A stretch of 64,000 nucleotides of DNA from Bromus sterilis (taxonomy: Eukaryota > Streptophyta > Magnoliopsida > Poales > Poaceae), in assembly GCA_950022295.1 (NCBI GenBank), contig OX465601.1, positions 74,719,501 to 74,783,500 of the forward strand, in the 5' to 3' direction. The notes below the pieces were generated by a model that worked only from the letters and a program-made list of their open reading frames with translations, made no database searches and was not told the DNA's origin. A program made the translations under genes and the position numbers. Positions 22,921-34,704 of the stretch are shown here, one piece after another (position 1 is the first letter of the stretch; every line of letters starts with the position of its first letter).

Positions 22921-23115
22921 GGCACACATGGCCGCATTTCTAGCGCGCCTTGTATCACAATTTCCCAATGTTGTCCCACCTCGCTGGCACACATGGCCGC
23001 ATTTTTAGCGCGCCTTGTATCACAATTTTCCAATGTTGTCCCACCTCGCTGGCACACATGGCCGCATTTCTAGCGCGCCTTATATCACAATTTCCCAATG
23101 TTGTCCCACCTCGCC
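22921..23115. repeat. three tandem copies of a 65 bp unit
   Basis: The unit starts GGCACACATGGCCGCATTT and ends TGTCCCACCTCGC(T/C). Three copies at 22921, 22986 and 23051 differ by a few substitutions. A 3-fold frame through it on either strand follows from the repeat and is not a gene. Confidence 0.93.
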
Positions 23116-23589
23116 GGTCAAAGAGCGCTCAGTGGTGTTTACAAAGGAGGAATTGGTATCCATATCTATAATCTATAATACCTAAATAGTTTATCCCCAT
23201 TAACCTATTTATCTTGGCATGCAAGCTATCCACATCATCAAGTAGGTATATTTTGTTTTCACTAACTCTTCATGGACATGCTTACATTAAATTCGCATGT
23301 GCATGCAACGTATCACAAGTAAATATTTTAAAAATACGCACTAAGCCACATAATTTAAAATATGATTTATTTAATAGAAAATCAATGTATAAGTTACCTC
23401 ACATTTTTTTTCTATCCGATATTTTTTTATGAATGCACATATGTAGTTGCTATCATTGATTTAGGTTTAGCTAAGAATAATGTCTCCATTCTCTAACAAA
23501 ACGTTGTTTTCGTCTTATATTATCTCATCGCTATATTCTCAAGATAATAAATAAATAAAACAAAAATCACACTAATTTCCATATTTTTC

Positions 23590-26500
23590 TGTCGGGACCC
23601 GGGGTTAGCGTATGTAATTCCGGTCACAATGCAATCACATGAAGAGCCGAGAGCCGTACCCACTTGTCTAAGCAGACAAGGCCAAGCACAGATCACTCTC
23701 GGTAAGCATCGAACGTGAGGGGCATCCCATCCAGGCCGGATGATCAACTGAGATGGGTCCTCATCGTCCGCTCACAAGTCTAAATGCTTATGGGTGGTGA
23801 ACCCCATACTCCTAGACAAGTCGCCTCAACCATGTTATCGATTGAATCATAACCCTTACATAGACTTACTCCAGCCCGATCACTTAGTCGGGATCTCGGG
23901 CGGGCTCAATCATACAACAAAGTGTACCACGTGACAGAGTCACGAGCAATCGCATCGCGATGCCCCAAGCTGCGCACATCTAAGGGCCACTTGGTGTATA
24001 AAAGACCGCCGGCAAGAACACAACTAAGCTATCGAACCCCACACTAGGACATGCATGTTATAATCATACACGCAGCATACATGTCCAGTGTAAACAGCAG
24101 GTAATCACAACATGAACTCTACAAACTCATAGTCTTTATAACTTCTGCTAAACAGAGCAGACATAGTAGTTGTATTACAAGCAGAGATCACATGGATGTG
24201 ATCCAACATTACATCAAGCATCAACGGAAGCAAATTATGTCTTAGTAAAGACAAGGTTAACAAATGGCTTAAGAAGCCTGAAAGAAAAGTACAACGACCC
24301 TCCAAAGGGCACAGGCTGCTGCCTGGAACTATACGACATTGGTCCACGTCGAGCTCGAGGTTGAGGCCACCATCAGGGTCAGTGGTCTCGTCTCTAAAAC
24401 ATAGAATAAGCAAACATGAGTACAAAGTCGTACTCAGCAAGACTTACATAGGAACTATACTACTCATGCACATGTATCAAGGCAAAGGGAGGTGGGGTTT
24501 CACTTGCAGAAGTGCCAGCTTTGACTTGGCTAATCCTGAACTACGAGTACCAGAGAGAGGTAAGAACGTACACGAGTCCAAGTAACAGTCTCCAACCAAT
24601 ACTCCACTATGGTGCCTTCCTCGACTTCCCCACGAGGAAGCACGCCATAGCACTCACACTTATCTTGGTGTGTTTTAGAAGTATCCGGTTCAAGTTATCT
24701 ATGATCAAGTAAAGGTCTCCAAGTAGTCCATAACCGCGGACACGGCCATTCGAATAGTTCATTAACCCTGCAGGGGTGTACTGCTACACACATGCCTCAT
24801 CAGTTACCGCCTGGGGATGGACCCTTCAAGTGAGTACCAGCGAGGATGCTGCCACGGCACTTCACTCACGACACCATCTCTAGTCCTAGGGAGTCGCCTA
24901 TTTGAGTTGGGACTACAATCGGAATCCGGCCGATTTTTCCAATGCGGACTCAAACGTTGTGTGACCGCCGTCAAGCTCAACTCGATCATGATCACTTGAT
25001 TCAACGTGCCCACAACCTACGCCAACCACTTACCTTGGTTCCACCTGCTTGAGATCGTTAAAGGGCGAACTACTTGCGACTCCTGGACTGGTCCGGGGTG
25101 AGGTACTAGGCCGAGAGGGGTCAGTGAGCCCAATGTGTGGTCGTACTCTTAGTCTTGGATAACAACACAAGAACTCGGGCCTAAGGAAGTGTTCAACGAG
25201 ACAACCCACTGTGTACTCCTACACAGCCTCTCATCGTTCACCTTTTTTAGGGTAGATTCACCAACACGTTACCACCATCATTTACATGATCACTACCATC
25301 CCGACTCACATCAAAGTAGCCTCAGGTAACAACTCTAAGCATGCAATAAGCTGTAACAGTTGCAGGGGCCACATGATATCAACCAACTCCTACATCTGCT
25401 AGGATTGTGGTTTGCTTAATACTGTGAAAAAATGATAGGTCATGCATAGGAATGGGTTCAACTAGCGGTAGAACGTATCATGGTGACATCCTAAACATGC
25501 ATTTGCGAGAATGAGAGGGAACTGAGATTTTATAGACATGATCAAAGAGGGGGCTGCTTGCCTTGCTGACGATCACGATGTAACACTCTTCTGACGTGAG
25601 GTTGAACTCGTCTCCGAGATCAACTCTACCGAGAAGATGCAATCACTGAAGCACTGGAAGTAAAGCATAATCAAGATAATACAATGCACATTCAATATGC
25701 AAAACATAGCATGGCAATGTGCTGATGTGACCTATGTTTGAATTGCCACATTTTAATTAAAGTTGATTTGAAAAGTAAATTCAAATTTAAACTCCAAAGG
25801 TTATTCAATTTAGTTCAACTTGCATTTGCTAATGTTGGTACTTTGTAAACCAAGTGATCATATGTGTGAAATACTTCTGCAGTACAAGTGATGTGTGGTG
25901 CATTTCAAAGTTTGAAGTTGGAATAGCAATTGAATTCAATTTGAAATAATTCCAATTAAATCAAATAGCAAAAGCTACTGATCCCTTTTTAAGATCAACT
26001 CCAACATAGCTGAAAGTTGGAAATTTGGATAGAGGATTTTCTCCTGATCATTTCATATATTATATGTTAAATTTGGAGTTAAAATGAATTTTCTATGATT
26101 TTTCAAAGTTTCAGCTATTTTCTGGAATTTACTGAATTTCTTTATTTCTTTTTAAAAGGTTTTTCTGTTTATTGCGTCATTAAGACGTCAGCATGACGCA
26201 AGGGGGGGGGGCTGACCAGTGGGTCCTGGCTGTCAGTGAGAGAGGGGGGGTTATTATCCCTCTGTTTAACTTTAACCCGTTTTAATTAAGGGGCTGGGCC
26301 CAGTGTCAGTGAGAGGAGAGAGAGGATTAGAGGGGGCATTAGGCCTAACAGGCCGGCGGCTAAACGCTGGTGGCTTGGGCCACGGCGGCGCTCTCGCCGG
26401 AGTCAGATTTCGGCCACGGGGGAGGGAGATGGAGGCACGGGAGCGTGCCTCGCGCTCGTGCGCTTCTCCTGGAGCATGCCGGGGACCTCGAGGAGGTCCT

Positions 26501-27527
26501 GGGCCACGGCTACGACGACAGGAAGCGGTGGTCGGAGGCCCTGGTCATGGCGAACGACGACAGAGGGGTCGGGAGGAAGCGCGGATGGGGGGGAAATGAA
26601 GCTCGTGCTCACCTGAACTCGAGGGCGAGCTCGGGACGACCGGGGAGAAGCTGGACACGGCGAATTAGAGCTCGGGGTCGTCGGCGGCCGGCGGCGAAGT
26701 CGCAAGGGAACGTCGCGTCTGCTGCGTCTCGTCTCAAATTGAAGCGGTGGCTCGAACTGGCGGTCGTCGGGGATCCTCGTAGACACCTTGGCTCGCCGGA
26801 AGGAGCTCGGTGGCCGCGCTGTTCGTCGTCGGCGCTCCGGCTGGGGCTTGGGATCCCGCGAAATGGCGACGAGGAGGAAGGGGAAGACAGAGAGAGGGGG
26901 GAAAGGAAGGAGGCTTCGAGGCGCTTCTCCTCGTCACGCAGAAGAGGAGAGGGGAGCAGGAGGTGGCGAGGCGGCCGGCGCATGCTCGCCACCGAGCAGC
27001 ATCGGGGCCAGGGGAGGAAGACGACAGGGGAGGAGATCGGCCGGGCCAGGTGGGCTTTCGCCCGTGGGCGCAAGGTAAGGCTCTGCTCTGTTTTTCTTTA
27101 TTTCTTTCTGTTATTTGTTTTGCCCTTTAAAAAAATAGCTAGGGCATTTGTAAAAACTCCCAATTATTTGTATAAACCCTAGGTGACTCTATAGAAGTCA
27201 ACCCCAAGTTTTGGGAATTTTTGAAATTCAATTTATTTGAATTTCAATTCAAATAGACAAATGATTTAATTTCCAACCCACTATTTGGATTATGGAAAAA
27301 TCTATGAGCATGGGATTAATCCCAAATCACTTTTAAAATGATTACACTCATTTTTAGGATTTTTCAACACATCCAAAAGAATTTTGGAAAAAGATTTATT
27401 TCTGGCCTTTTTATTTAATTCATTTAGGGCTTTTCTTTTCCCCAATTCCTTTTTCTCTTGCAATTTTTTTCAAGATGCAAAAATGCAAGCTTGGAAAAGC
27501 ACAAACCTAAAATTTGGGGTTCTGACA
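23590..27527 (-). repeat. 3' LTR of Tekay copy 2 (3938 bp)
   Basis: It runs from TGTCGGGACCC to ...TTCTGACA. It is close to the copy 1 LTRs up to about 25700. From there to the end of the GC-rich block (about 26300-27080) it is much more diverged, marking a distinct LTR subtype. Confidence 0.92.
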
Positions 27528-28779
27528 ACTCGCCCCCACTCAAAAGAATCTCGTCCCGAGATTCAGAAGTCGTCGGGAGGAAGGTGGGGTACTCAGCTCG
27601 TAGACGATCCTCTCGTTCCCAGGTAGCTTCTTTCTCTGAATGATGTGACCACTGCACTTTGAAGAATCTTATCTTCTGACGTCTGGTGCTACGCTCGGCT
27701 TCATCAAGAATACGAACAGGGTACTCTCGATATGAAAGGTTATCTTGGAGATCAAGCGTTTTGTGGTCTACTTCGCGGATGGGGTCCTTGAAGCAACGCC
27801 TGAGTTGAGAGACGTGGAAGACATCATGAACCTGGGAGAGGTGAGGGGGTAGTTCCAATTGGTAGGCAACTTCTCCACGTTTAGCGAGAATGCGAAAGGG
27901 ACCGATATAACGTGGGGACAACTTGCCTTTGATACCGAAGCGATGGGTACCCTTCAGAGGAGTAACCCGAAGGTAAGCCTTCTCATCCAGATTATAGCTT
28001 TCTTCCCTATGATGACGATCATAATAGCTTTTCTGACGAGACTGGACTGTCTTCAATTTCTCACGAACAATGCGAACCTGCTCTTCTGCATCCTGAATCA
28101 AATCCGGTCCAAAGAATTGTCTTTCACCGGTTTCTGACCAGTTTAGGGGTGTTCGACATTTCCGTCCATAGAGAAATTCAAAAGGAGCCATGCGCAAGCT
28201 AGATTGGAAGCTATTGTTATACGCAAATTCGGCAAAAGGAAGAGAATTCTCCCATTTCTTTCCGAAAGAGATAACACAAGCTCTGAGCATGTCTTCGAGA
28301 ATTTGATTTACCCTTTCTACTTGACCACTTGACTGCGGGTGATAAGCGGTGCTAAAGGAGAGGTGGGTTCCCATAGCATTCTGGAAACTTTCCCAAAATC
28401 GAGAAGTGAAAAGACTACCACGGTCTGAATTGATTTCCAAAGGAACACCGTGAAGTGACACGATTCGGGAGACATACAAGTCCGCTAACTGGCTAGCAGT
28501 TATAGACTCACGAACGGAAAGGAAGTGAGCAACTTTTGAAAGTCGATCAATGACAACGAAGATGGCATCATTTCCTTTCTGGGTTTTTGGAAAGCCGGTG
28601 ATGAAGTCCATACTGACTTTATCCCATTTCCACTCGGGGATAGGCAAAGGTCTAAGAGTACCAGCAGGTCTTTGATGTTCTGCCTTAACGCGACGACAAA
28701 CATCACATTCAGCAATGAACTGAGCAATTTCTCTCTTCATCCTAGTCCACCAAAATCTCTGGCGTAGATCTCGGTACAT
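27424..28779 (-). pseudogene. integrase and chromodomain of Tekay copy 2
   Basis: The 451-codon frame includes the second half of the integrase zinc domain (CDVCRR), the core with MDFITGFP, NSDRGSLFTS and the HPQSSGQVERVN segment bearing the Glu, the GPF-containing linker, and a complete chromodomain (YREYPVRILD ... WSHHSEKEATWE). Catalytic residues look intact. The frame runs through the polypurine tract and ends inside the LTR. It is out of frame with RNase H upstream because of a one-base loss near 28838. Confidence 0.92.
27528..27541 (-). promoter_or_regulatory. polypurine tract of Tekay copy 2
   Basis: Identical to the tract at 2993-3006 and abutting the 3' LTR. The pol frame reads straight through it. 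Confidence 0.75.
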
Positions 28780-29378
28780 TTTTGTGCTACCGGGATGAAT
28801 CGAGAGGGGTGTATCATGGGCTTCTTTGAGGATGATTGCCTTAGTTCCCTATTCTTAGGTACTACCAAACGATTTTCAAAGAATACCGTTCCTTTACTAT
28901 CCGTGGAGAAACATTTAGCAACTCCGCTAGCAATGTTCTCCTTGATCCGGCGAACACCTCGTGCACGCCTTTGGGCAACTATGATTTTATCCTCAAGGGT
29001 TGGTTTCGCCACCAAGTTGAAAAGAGATCCACGAGGAACAATCTCGAGGTTGAGCTTTCGAAATTCCTCATGAAGAAGTGGTTGATACTGTTGTAACATG
29101 AGGTTGTTACAATACGACTTACGACTTAGTGCATCAGCCATGACATTGGCTTTGCCTGGGGTGTAAGAAATTCCTAAGTCATAATCTTTTATCAACTCAA
29201 TCCAGTGTCTTTGCCTGAGATTAAGATCTGGCTGGGTGAATATGTATTTGAGGCTTTGGTGGTCGGAATAGATCTCACAACGATTACCAAGGAGGTAATG
29301 TCGCCAAGTTGTTAGGGCATGAACTACGGCAGCGAGTTCAAGGTCATGGGTAGGATAGTTCTCTTCATGTGGACGCAA
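28737..29378 (-). pseudogene. RNase H region of Tekay copy 2
   Basis: This 213-codon frame covers the RNase H part (DLELAAVVHALTTWRHYL, YSDHQSLKY, DALSRK) and the linker to integrase. A TAG at 29376-29378 (CAG in copy 1) separates it from RT. Near 28838 one T fewer than copy 1 shifts the frame before the integrase zinc domain. Confidence 0.88.
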
Positions 29379-31184
29379 CTAGCGTGAAGCATAAGCTACC
29401 ACATGTCGATCTTGCAGAAGTATGCATCCTAACCCTTGCCGTGAGGCATCACAATAGATCTCGAAATCCTTTTTGGTGTCTGGAGGCGCAAGTACGGGTG
29501 CAGAAGTCAATCTTATTTTTAGCTCTTGAAAGATTTCCTCGCACTTGGGAGTCCATTCGAATTTCTTATCTTTCTTGAGGAGTTCAGTTAGAGGCTTTGC
29601 AACTTTAGAAAAGTTCTCGACGAAGCGACGGCAATAGCTGGCTAGGCAAAGAAAACTCCTAACTTGCTTAACCGATTCAGGTGGAGTCCAGTCAAGGACG
29701 GCCTGAACTCTCTCGGGATTGACAGCAATGCCTTTTGCAGAAATCACGTGGCCTAAGTAGGTCACTTCTGGTAGCCAGAATTCACACTTGGAGAATTTAG
29801 CATACAGGCGATGCTCTCTAAGTTTCATCAATACCAACCTAAGATGTTCTGCGTGCTCTTCTTCGTTCTTCGAGTAGATGAGAATGTCATCAAGATAAAC
29901 TACAGCAAATTTATCTAGGTACTCCATGAAGATCGAATTCATCAAGCGCGAGAATGTGGCGGGGGCATTGGTTAAACCGAAGGACATGACGGTGTACTCG
30001 TAAAGACCATAACGAGTAGTAAAAGCCGTTTTGGGAATGTCCTCGTTTCTGATTTTGATTTGATGATAGCCTAATCTCAAATCCATCTTGGAGAAGACAG
30101 AGGATCCAGCAAGTTGATCATAAAGATCATTGATCCTGGGCAATGGGTACTTGTTCTTTATCGTCGCTAGATTTAGCGGGCGATAGTCTACGCACATCCT
30201 TTCTGTTCCATCTTTCTTCGTTACGAACAGAACGGGGCAACCCCATGGCGATGAGCTAGGGCGGATGAAGCCTTTTGCCAACGAAGCTTCAAGTTGGATT
30301 TTGAGCTCAGCTAACTCACGTGGGGCCATTCTATATGGGCGTCTGGATATTGGGGCGGTTCCTGGGATAAGATCTACCACAAACTCTACAGATCTGTCAG
30401 GTGGTATTCCTGGCAGCTCTTCTGGAAAGACATCCGGGAAGTCACGAACCACCGGAATATCTTCAAGGTCTGGAAGAGGAAGCACATTTAAAGAATGCAC
30501 CTGGGTATTAGAGCTTGGTGAGGTGTACTTGATTGTCTGGCCTGATGGATGGGTTAGTTTCACTGACTTGGGTTTACAATCAAGGACAACATTCTGTCTT
30601 GATAACCAATCCATACCTAAGATCACATCAATGTCTGAAGACTTGAGGGATATAAGTGAGGCAAGGAATACTAAACCCTCAATTGCAATTTCATTCTCAT
30701 GACTCACCATGGTGGTGTGCCATCTGGATCCAGGGGCTTGCACAACTAAGGGGTTGGATAACATCGAAAAAGAGATGTCATGTGACAGTGCAAAGTCCTG
30801 GGATATGAATGAGTGAGATGCTCCTAGGTCAAACAGAACCGAAGCTGGGGTGGAATTGACAGGAAGGGTTCCGAGTACAACATCGGTTGACTTGTGGGAA
30901 TCTAGAATGGATACATGATTCACATAACCATGTTCATAAACAGGAGGCTTGACATTGGAAGTCTTGGGTGGTGGCTTGCCACGACGAAAAGCTTGCTTGG
31001 GTTTAGGTGTGGTGGCTACATGATTTTGGGGACACTCTCGAACATTGTGGCCTGATTGTTCACATTGGAAACAAACACCACGTGGAATGAAAGGAACTTG
31101 AGAACTTGATTGTCCAACAAAATTCCAAGGAGGAAGATTGGGTTGAGGTGGACGATATATGGTGGGGAGGTGGTCTAGAAGCAC
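29379..31184 (-). pseudogene. zinc knuckle, protease and RT of Tekay copy 2
   Basis: The 601-codon frame contains the knuckle (CFQCEQSGHNVREC), protease with DLGA where D-S/T-G-A is usual, the ILGMDWL protease end, and RT with YLDD encoded by the complement of 29886-29897. It ends at the TAG before RNase H. Its upstream boundary is a frameshift from gag near 31161-31175, where copy 2 has one base more than copy 1. Confidence 0.9.
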
Positions 31185-31983
31185 TTACAGCACGACTGAC
31201 GTCATTGAAGGGAATCCATACACAGCGTTTTCGAGAAACTGGGCCAGAAGATTGGGCAAACTCACGATCACGCTTGCGAGACTCTTCATACAACTCATTT
31301 CCATACTCGGCCTTGAAGGATTTGTCGACCAAGTCCCTGAAGTTGACGAACTCGTGAAGATTCAGGTCATGAAGAAGGACAGGGCTAAGTCCCTTGCGGA
31401 ACCTTGCTTGTTTCTTGGCATCGGTGGATACTTCTTCTTGGGCATAACGTGCTAGACGAGTGAACTCAGTCCTATACTCATGAACAGTCATCTTTCCTTG
31501 GGTCAGATTGCAAAATTCTTCTTTCTTGCGCTCCATCAGCTGATCCGGAATATGGTAACCTCGGAAGTCATCACAGAACTCTTGCCAAGTCACCACGTGA
31601 CCAACTGGTTTCATTTCCATGAAGTTCTCCCACCACTGAAGAGCAGCACCTTCCAGAAAATATGCCGCAAATAGCACACGATCACCTGGAGCAACATGGG
31701 CTGTCTCAAGCTTACGTTCGAGGGAACGAAGCCAATCATCGGCATCAAGGGGCTCAGAAGGACATCGGAAAATTGGCGGGTTGAGGAGAATGAAGTCCTG
31801 GATGGTGACAACACTATGATGCTGACAAGAAGTGTTCTGTTCAATACGCTCGAGAAGACGTGTCTGATCACGACGATTCTGTTCAGCCTCCATCATGATT
31901 TCTGCCGTTGAGGGTGGTGGTGGAGGTTCTTCACCGTCTATGTAACCAGAACTGGGATCAACACCTTGATTTGCACCTGACAT
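31060..31983 (-). pseudogene. gag of Tekay copy 2
   Basis: It starts at ATG 31983 with the same MSGANQGVDPSSG opening as copy 1. The capsid region is intact to about residue 265. The frame then shifts near 31161-31175 and the last about 40 codons are out of frame. The knuckle and protease lie in the next frame. Confidence 0.9.
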
Positions 31984-32414
31984 TCTGTGTGATAAGAATC
32001 AACAATCACAATAGGATTTAGGACACAATTCTATGCTAAGATAGAAGACTATAATGCAATAGCATCAAAGCCACAAACGGACAGCATAACGGCTGTACCG
32101 GGATGGAAATTGAGACAACCTACAGGATAACGGGCATCACTTCCACAGAAACACTATGGAATGATGGCTCAGAAAAGACCACACCACTCCTACAGCTACA
32201 AAGAATCAATCAACGAGATGTCCTAGTAAAGACATAGATGAGCCTAGTCCTATCTTCCCGTAGAATAAGATGAGGATGACTCAGAACTCAGATCGATGAG
32301 GATAAGGAGAAAAAAGAAGTCTTACGTTGTTCCCTTATACCCAAAGTAACTATATAACTATAGAATGCTAGACTCGACATCGGCCAATGGTTTGATAATC
32401 CTACAGGCAGTCCT
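31984..32414 (-). other. untranslated leader of Tekay copy 2
   Basis: Conserved with 7448-7851 of copy 1, plus about 30 extra bases near 32225. No frame is supported. Confidence 0.7.
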
Positions 32415-32426
32415 GCTCTGATACCA
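32415..32426 (-). promoter_or_regulatory. primer-binding site of Tekay copy 2 (tRNA-Met type)
   Basis: TGGTATCAGAGC on the minus strand, four bases from the LTR edge at 32431. Confidence 0.92.
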
Positions 32427-32430
32427 AGTC

Positions 32431-33828
32431 TGTCGGGACCCGGGGTTAGCGTATGTAATTCCGGTCAGAATGCAATCACATGAAGAGCCGAGAGCCGTAC
32501 CCACTTGTCTAAGCAGACAAGGCCAAGCGCAGATCACTCTCGGTAAGCATCGAACGTGAGGGGCATCCCATCCAGGCCAGATGATCAACTGAGATGGGTC
32601 CTCATCGTCCGCTCACAAGTCTAAATGCTTATGGGTGGTGAACCCCATACTCATAGACAAGTCGCCTCAACCATGTTATCGATTGAACCATAACCCTTAC
32701 ATAGACTTACTCCAGCCCGATCACTTAGTCGGGATCTCGGGCGGGCTCAATCATACAACAAAGTGTGCCACGTGACAGAGTCACGAGCAATCGCATCGCG
32801 ATGCCCCAAGCTGCGCACATCTAAGGGCCACTTGGTGTATAAAAGACCGCCGGCAAGAACACAATTAAGCTATCGAAACCCACACTAGGACATGCATGTT
32901 ATAATCATACACGCAGCATACATGTCCAGTGTAAACAACAGGTAATCACAACATGAACTCTACAAACTCATAGTCTTTATAACTTCTGCTAAACAGAGCA
33001 GACATAGTAGTTGTATTACAAGCAGAGATCACATGGATGTGATCCAACATTACATCAAGCATCAATGGAAGCAAATTATGCCTTAGTAAAGACAAGGTTA
33101 ACAAATGGCTTAAGAAGCCTGAAAGAAAAGTACAACGACCCTCCAAAGGGCACAGGCTGCTGCCTGGAACTATACGACATTGGTCCACGTCGAGCTCGAG
33201 GTAAAGGCCACCATCAGGGTCAGTGGTCTCGTCTCTAAAACATAGAATAAGCAAACGTGAGTACAAAGTCGTACTCAGCAAGACTTACATAGGAACTATA
33301 CTACTCATGCACATGTATCAAGGCAAAGGGAGGTGGGGTTTCACTTCCAGAAGTGCCAGCTTTGACTTGGCTAATCCTGAACTACGAGTACCAAAGAGAG
33401 GTAAGAACGTTTCCAAGTAACAGTCTCCAACCAATACTCCACTATGGTGCCTTCCTCGACTTCCCCACGAGGAAGCACGCCATAGCACTCACACTTATCT
33501 TGGTGTGTTTTAGAAGTATCCGGTTCAAGTTATCTATGATCAAGTAAAGGTCTCCAAGTAGTCCATAACCGCGGACACGGCTATTCGAATAGTTCATTAA
33601 CCCTGCAGGGGTGTACTGCTACACACACGCCTCATCAGTTACCGCCTGGGGATGGACCCTTCAAGTGAGTACCGGCGAGGATGCTGCCACGACACTTCAC
33701 TCACGGCACCATCTCTAGTCCTAGGGAGTCGCCTATTTGAGTTGGGACCACAATCGGAATCCGGCCGATTTTTCCGATGCGGACTCAAACGTTGTGTGAT
33801 CATGATCACTTGATTCAACGTGCCCACA
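32431..33828 (-). repeat. 5' LTR of Tekay copy 2, shortened to 1398 bp
   Basis: It aligns with the first 1.4 kb of the complete LTRs, including a 21-base gap near 33800, and stops at GTGCCCACA. The next bases are TTTTC, the target-site duplication. About 2.5 kb, containing the element's start and the GC-rich block, is missing, so the element probably lost its own promoter. Confidence 0.9.
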
Positions 33829-33988
33829 TTTTCATCATTGTTTCTTAGATATTTACTCTAAGAAATATATTTTAGAATATATTTACTAATGGAATTATAT
33901 TTAATTTAATATTTTTCTCATATTTTTAAACATTAATTCTTTTATTAACAGTTTCCGCAGTGACGCGAGGGGTATCATCTAGTTAGTA

Positions 33989-34093
33989 TTATAGCAAAGC
34001 GAACGATGATCCGCACGGGAAGACCAGTGCCACAATGGTAAATCATTGTAGCACTGTTCGTCAAGTGGGGCCACAATAATGTCTTTGCTATAA
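33989..34093. mobile_element. palindromic MITE-like element
   Basis: The ends are TTATAGCAAAG and CTTTGCTATAA. The two halves are imperfect reverse complements throughout, with a strong central pair CAGTGC.ACAATG / CATTGT.GCACTG around a six-base loop at about 34025-34056. It begins six bases after the Helitron end. No clear target duplication. Confidence 0.6.
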
Positions 34094-34700
34094 CTTGTAA
34101 TGTTACGAAAATTCCTTTTGGAGGACGAGGTCCATTGAGCCCTCCAAAATGTAAAACTTCAAATTTGTTAAATTCCATATGTTTACATCTAATTTTTTTC
34201 TAAAAAAATACATAGATAGATGAAGTCATAATGCACAAGTGTGTAAATTTTAGGACGAAATACCCCAAAATGAGAGTTGTGCAAAAAAGACAAATCTAAG
34301 GTTTTTTAACACATGATACTATTAATCCTTTCATATCATAAATTTGTATTTTTTGTGTAGATCACATTCCGAAGTATTTCATTCTGAAGTTTTACACACA
34401 AACACCTCACATCCTTGTTTAATTGTACAATTTTTTCATTTTTTGAACACTTTAAAATAGGTTTTTCGGATTTTTCAAAAAAGTGAGCCATGGAGCTCGA
34501 GCTCCAAAAATCCGCACTCTTAATTTTGTACATATCTATCTTACAATATTTTTTATTATTGCAACATCATCAAGTAGGTATTATAGCAAAACTTGTATCA
34601 ACATTTGTATTATATTAAGTACGTTTAAAAATTTATATCAAAGACAATATTGGTCGAAGAATGAGGCATACACCGAAGGGAACCTCTATATGTTCAAGGA
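34094..34700. other. AT-rich intergenic sequence
   Basis: No frame or terminal motif is recognised. It contains the palindrome GGAGCTCGAGCTCC near 34491, and the string TATTATAGCAAA again near 34580, possibly a remnant of the MITE family at 33989. Confidence 0.5.
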
Positions 34701-34704
34701 GGTG

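Larger units (their letters stand above)
23590..33828 (-). mobile_element. Ty3/gypsy chromovirus (Tekay-like) copy 2
   Basis: It has the same layout and strand as copy 1. The left LTR is complete, the right (5') LTR shortened to 1398 bp. Flanks are TTTTC at 23585-23589 and 33829-33833, a perfect five-base duplication, and both flanks belong to one Helitron. The pol region has a frameshift after gag, a stop in RNase H and a further frameshift, different from the breaks of copy 1, so the two decayed independently. Confidence 0.93.
23172..33982 (+). mobile_element. small non-autonomous Helitron, split by Tekay copy 2
   Basis: The 5' end is TCTATAATACC at 23172, preceded by A at 23171. The 3' end is a weak GC hairpin and ...TATCATCTAG at 33982, followed by T at 33983, matching Helitron insertion between A and T. 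Removing the gypsy insertion with one duplication copy (23590-33833) leaves 567 bp of AT-rich DNA without coding capacity. No Rep/helicase is present. An alternative start seven bases upstream (23165) also reads TC after an A/T context. Confidence 0.72.

Noticed and set aside
22921..23115. CRISPR-like array
   Set aside because: Units are directly adjacent with no unique spacers, in a plant genome.
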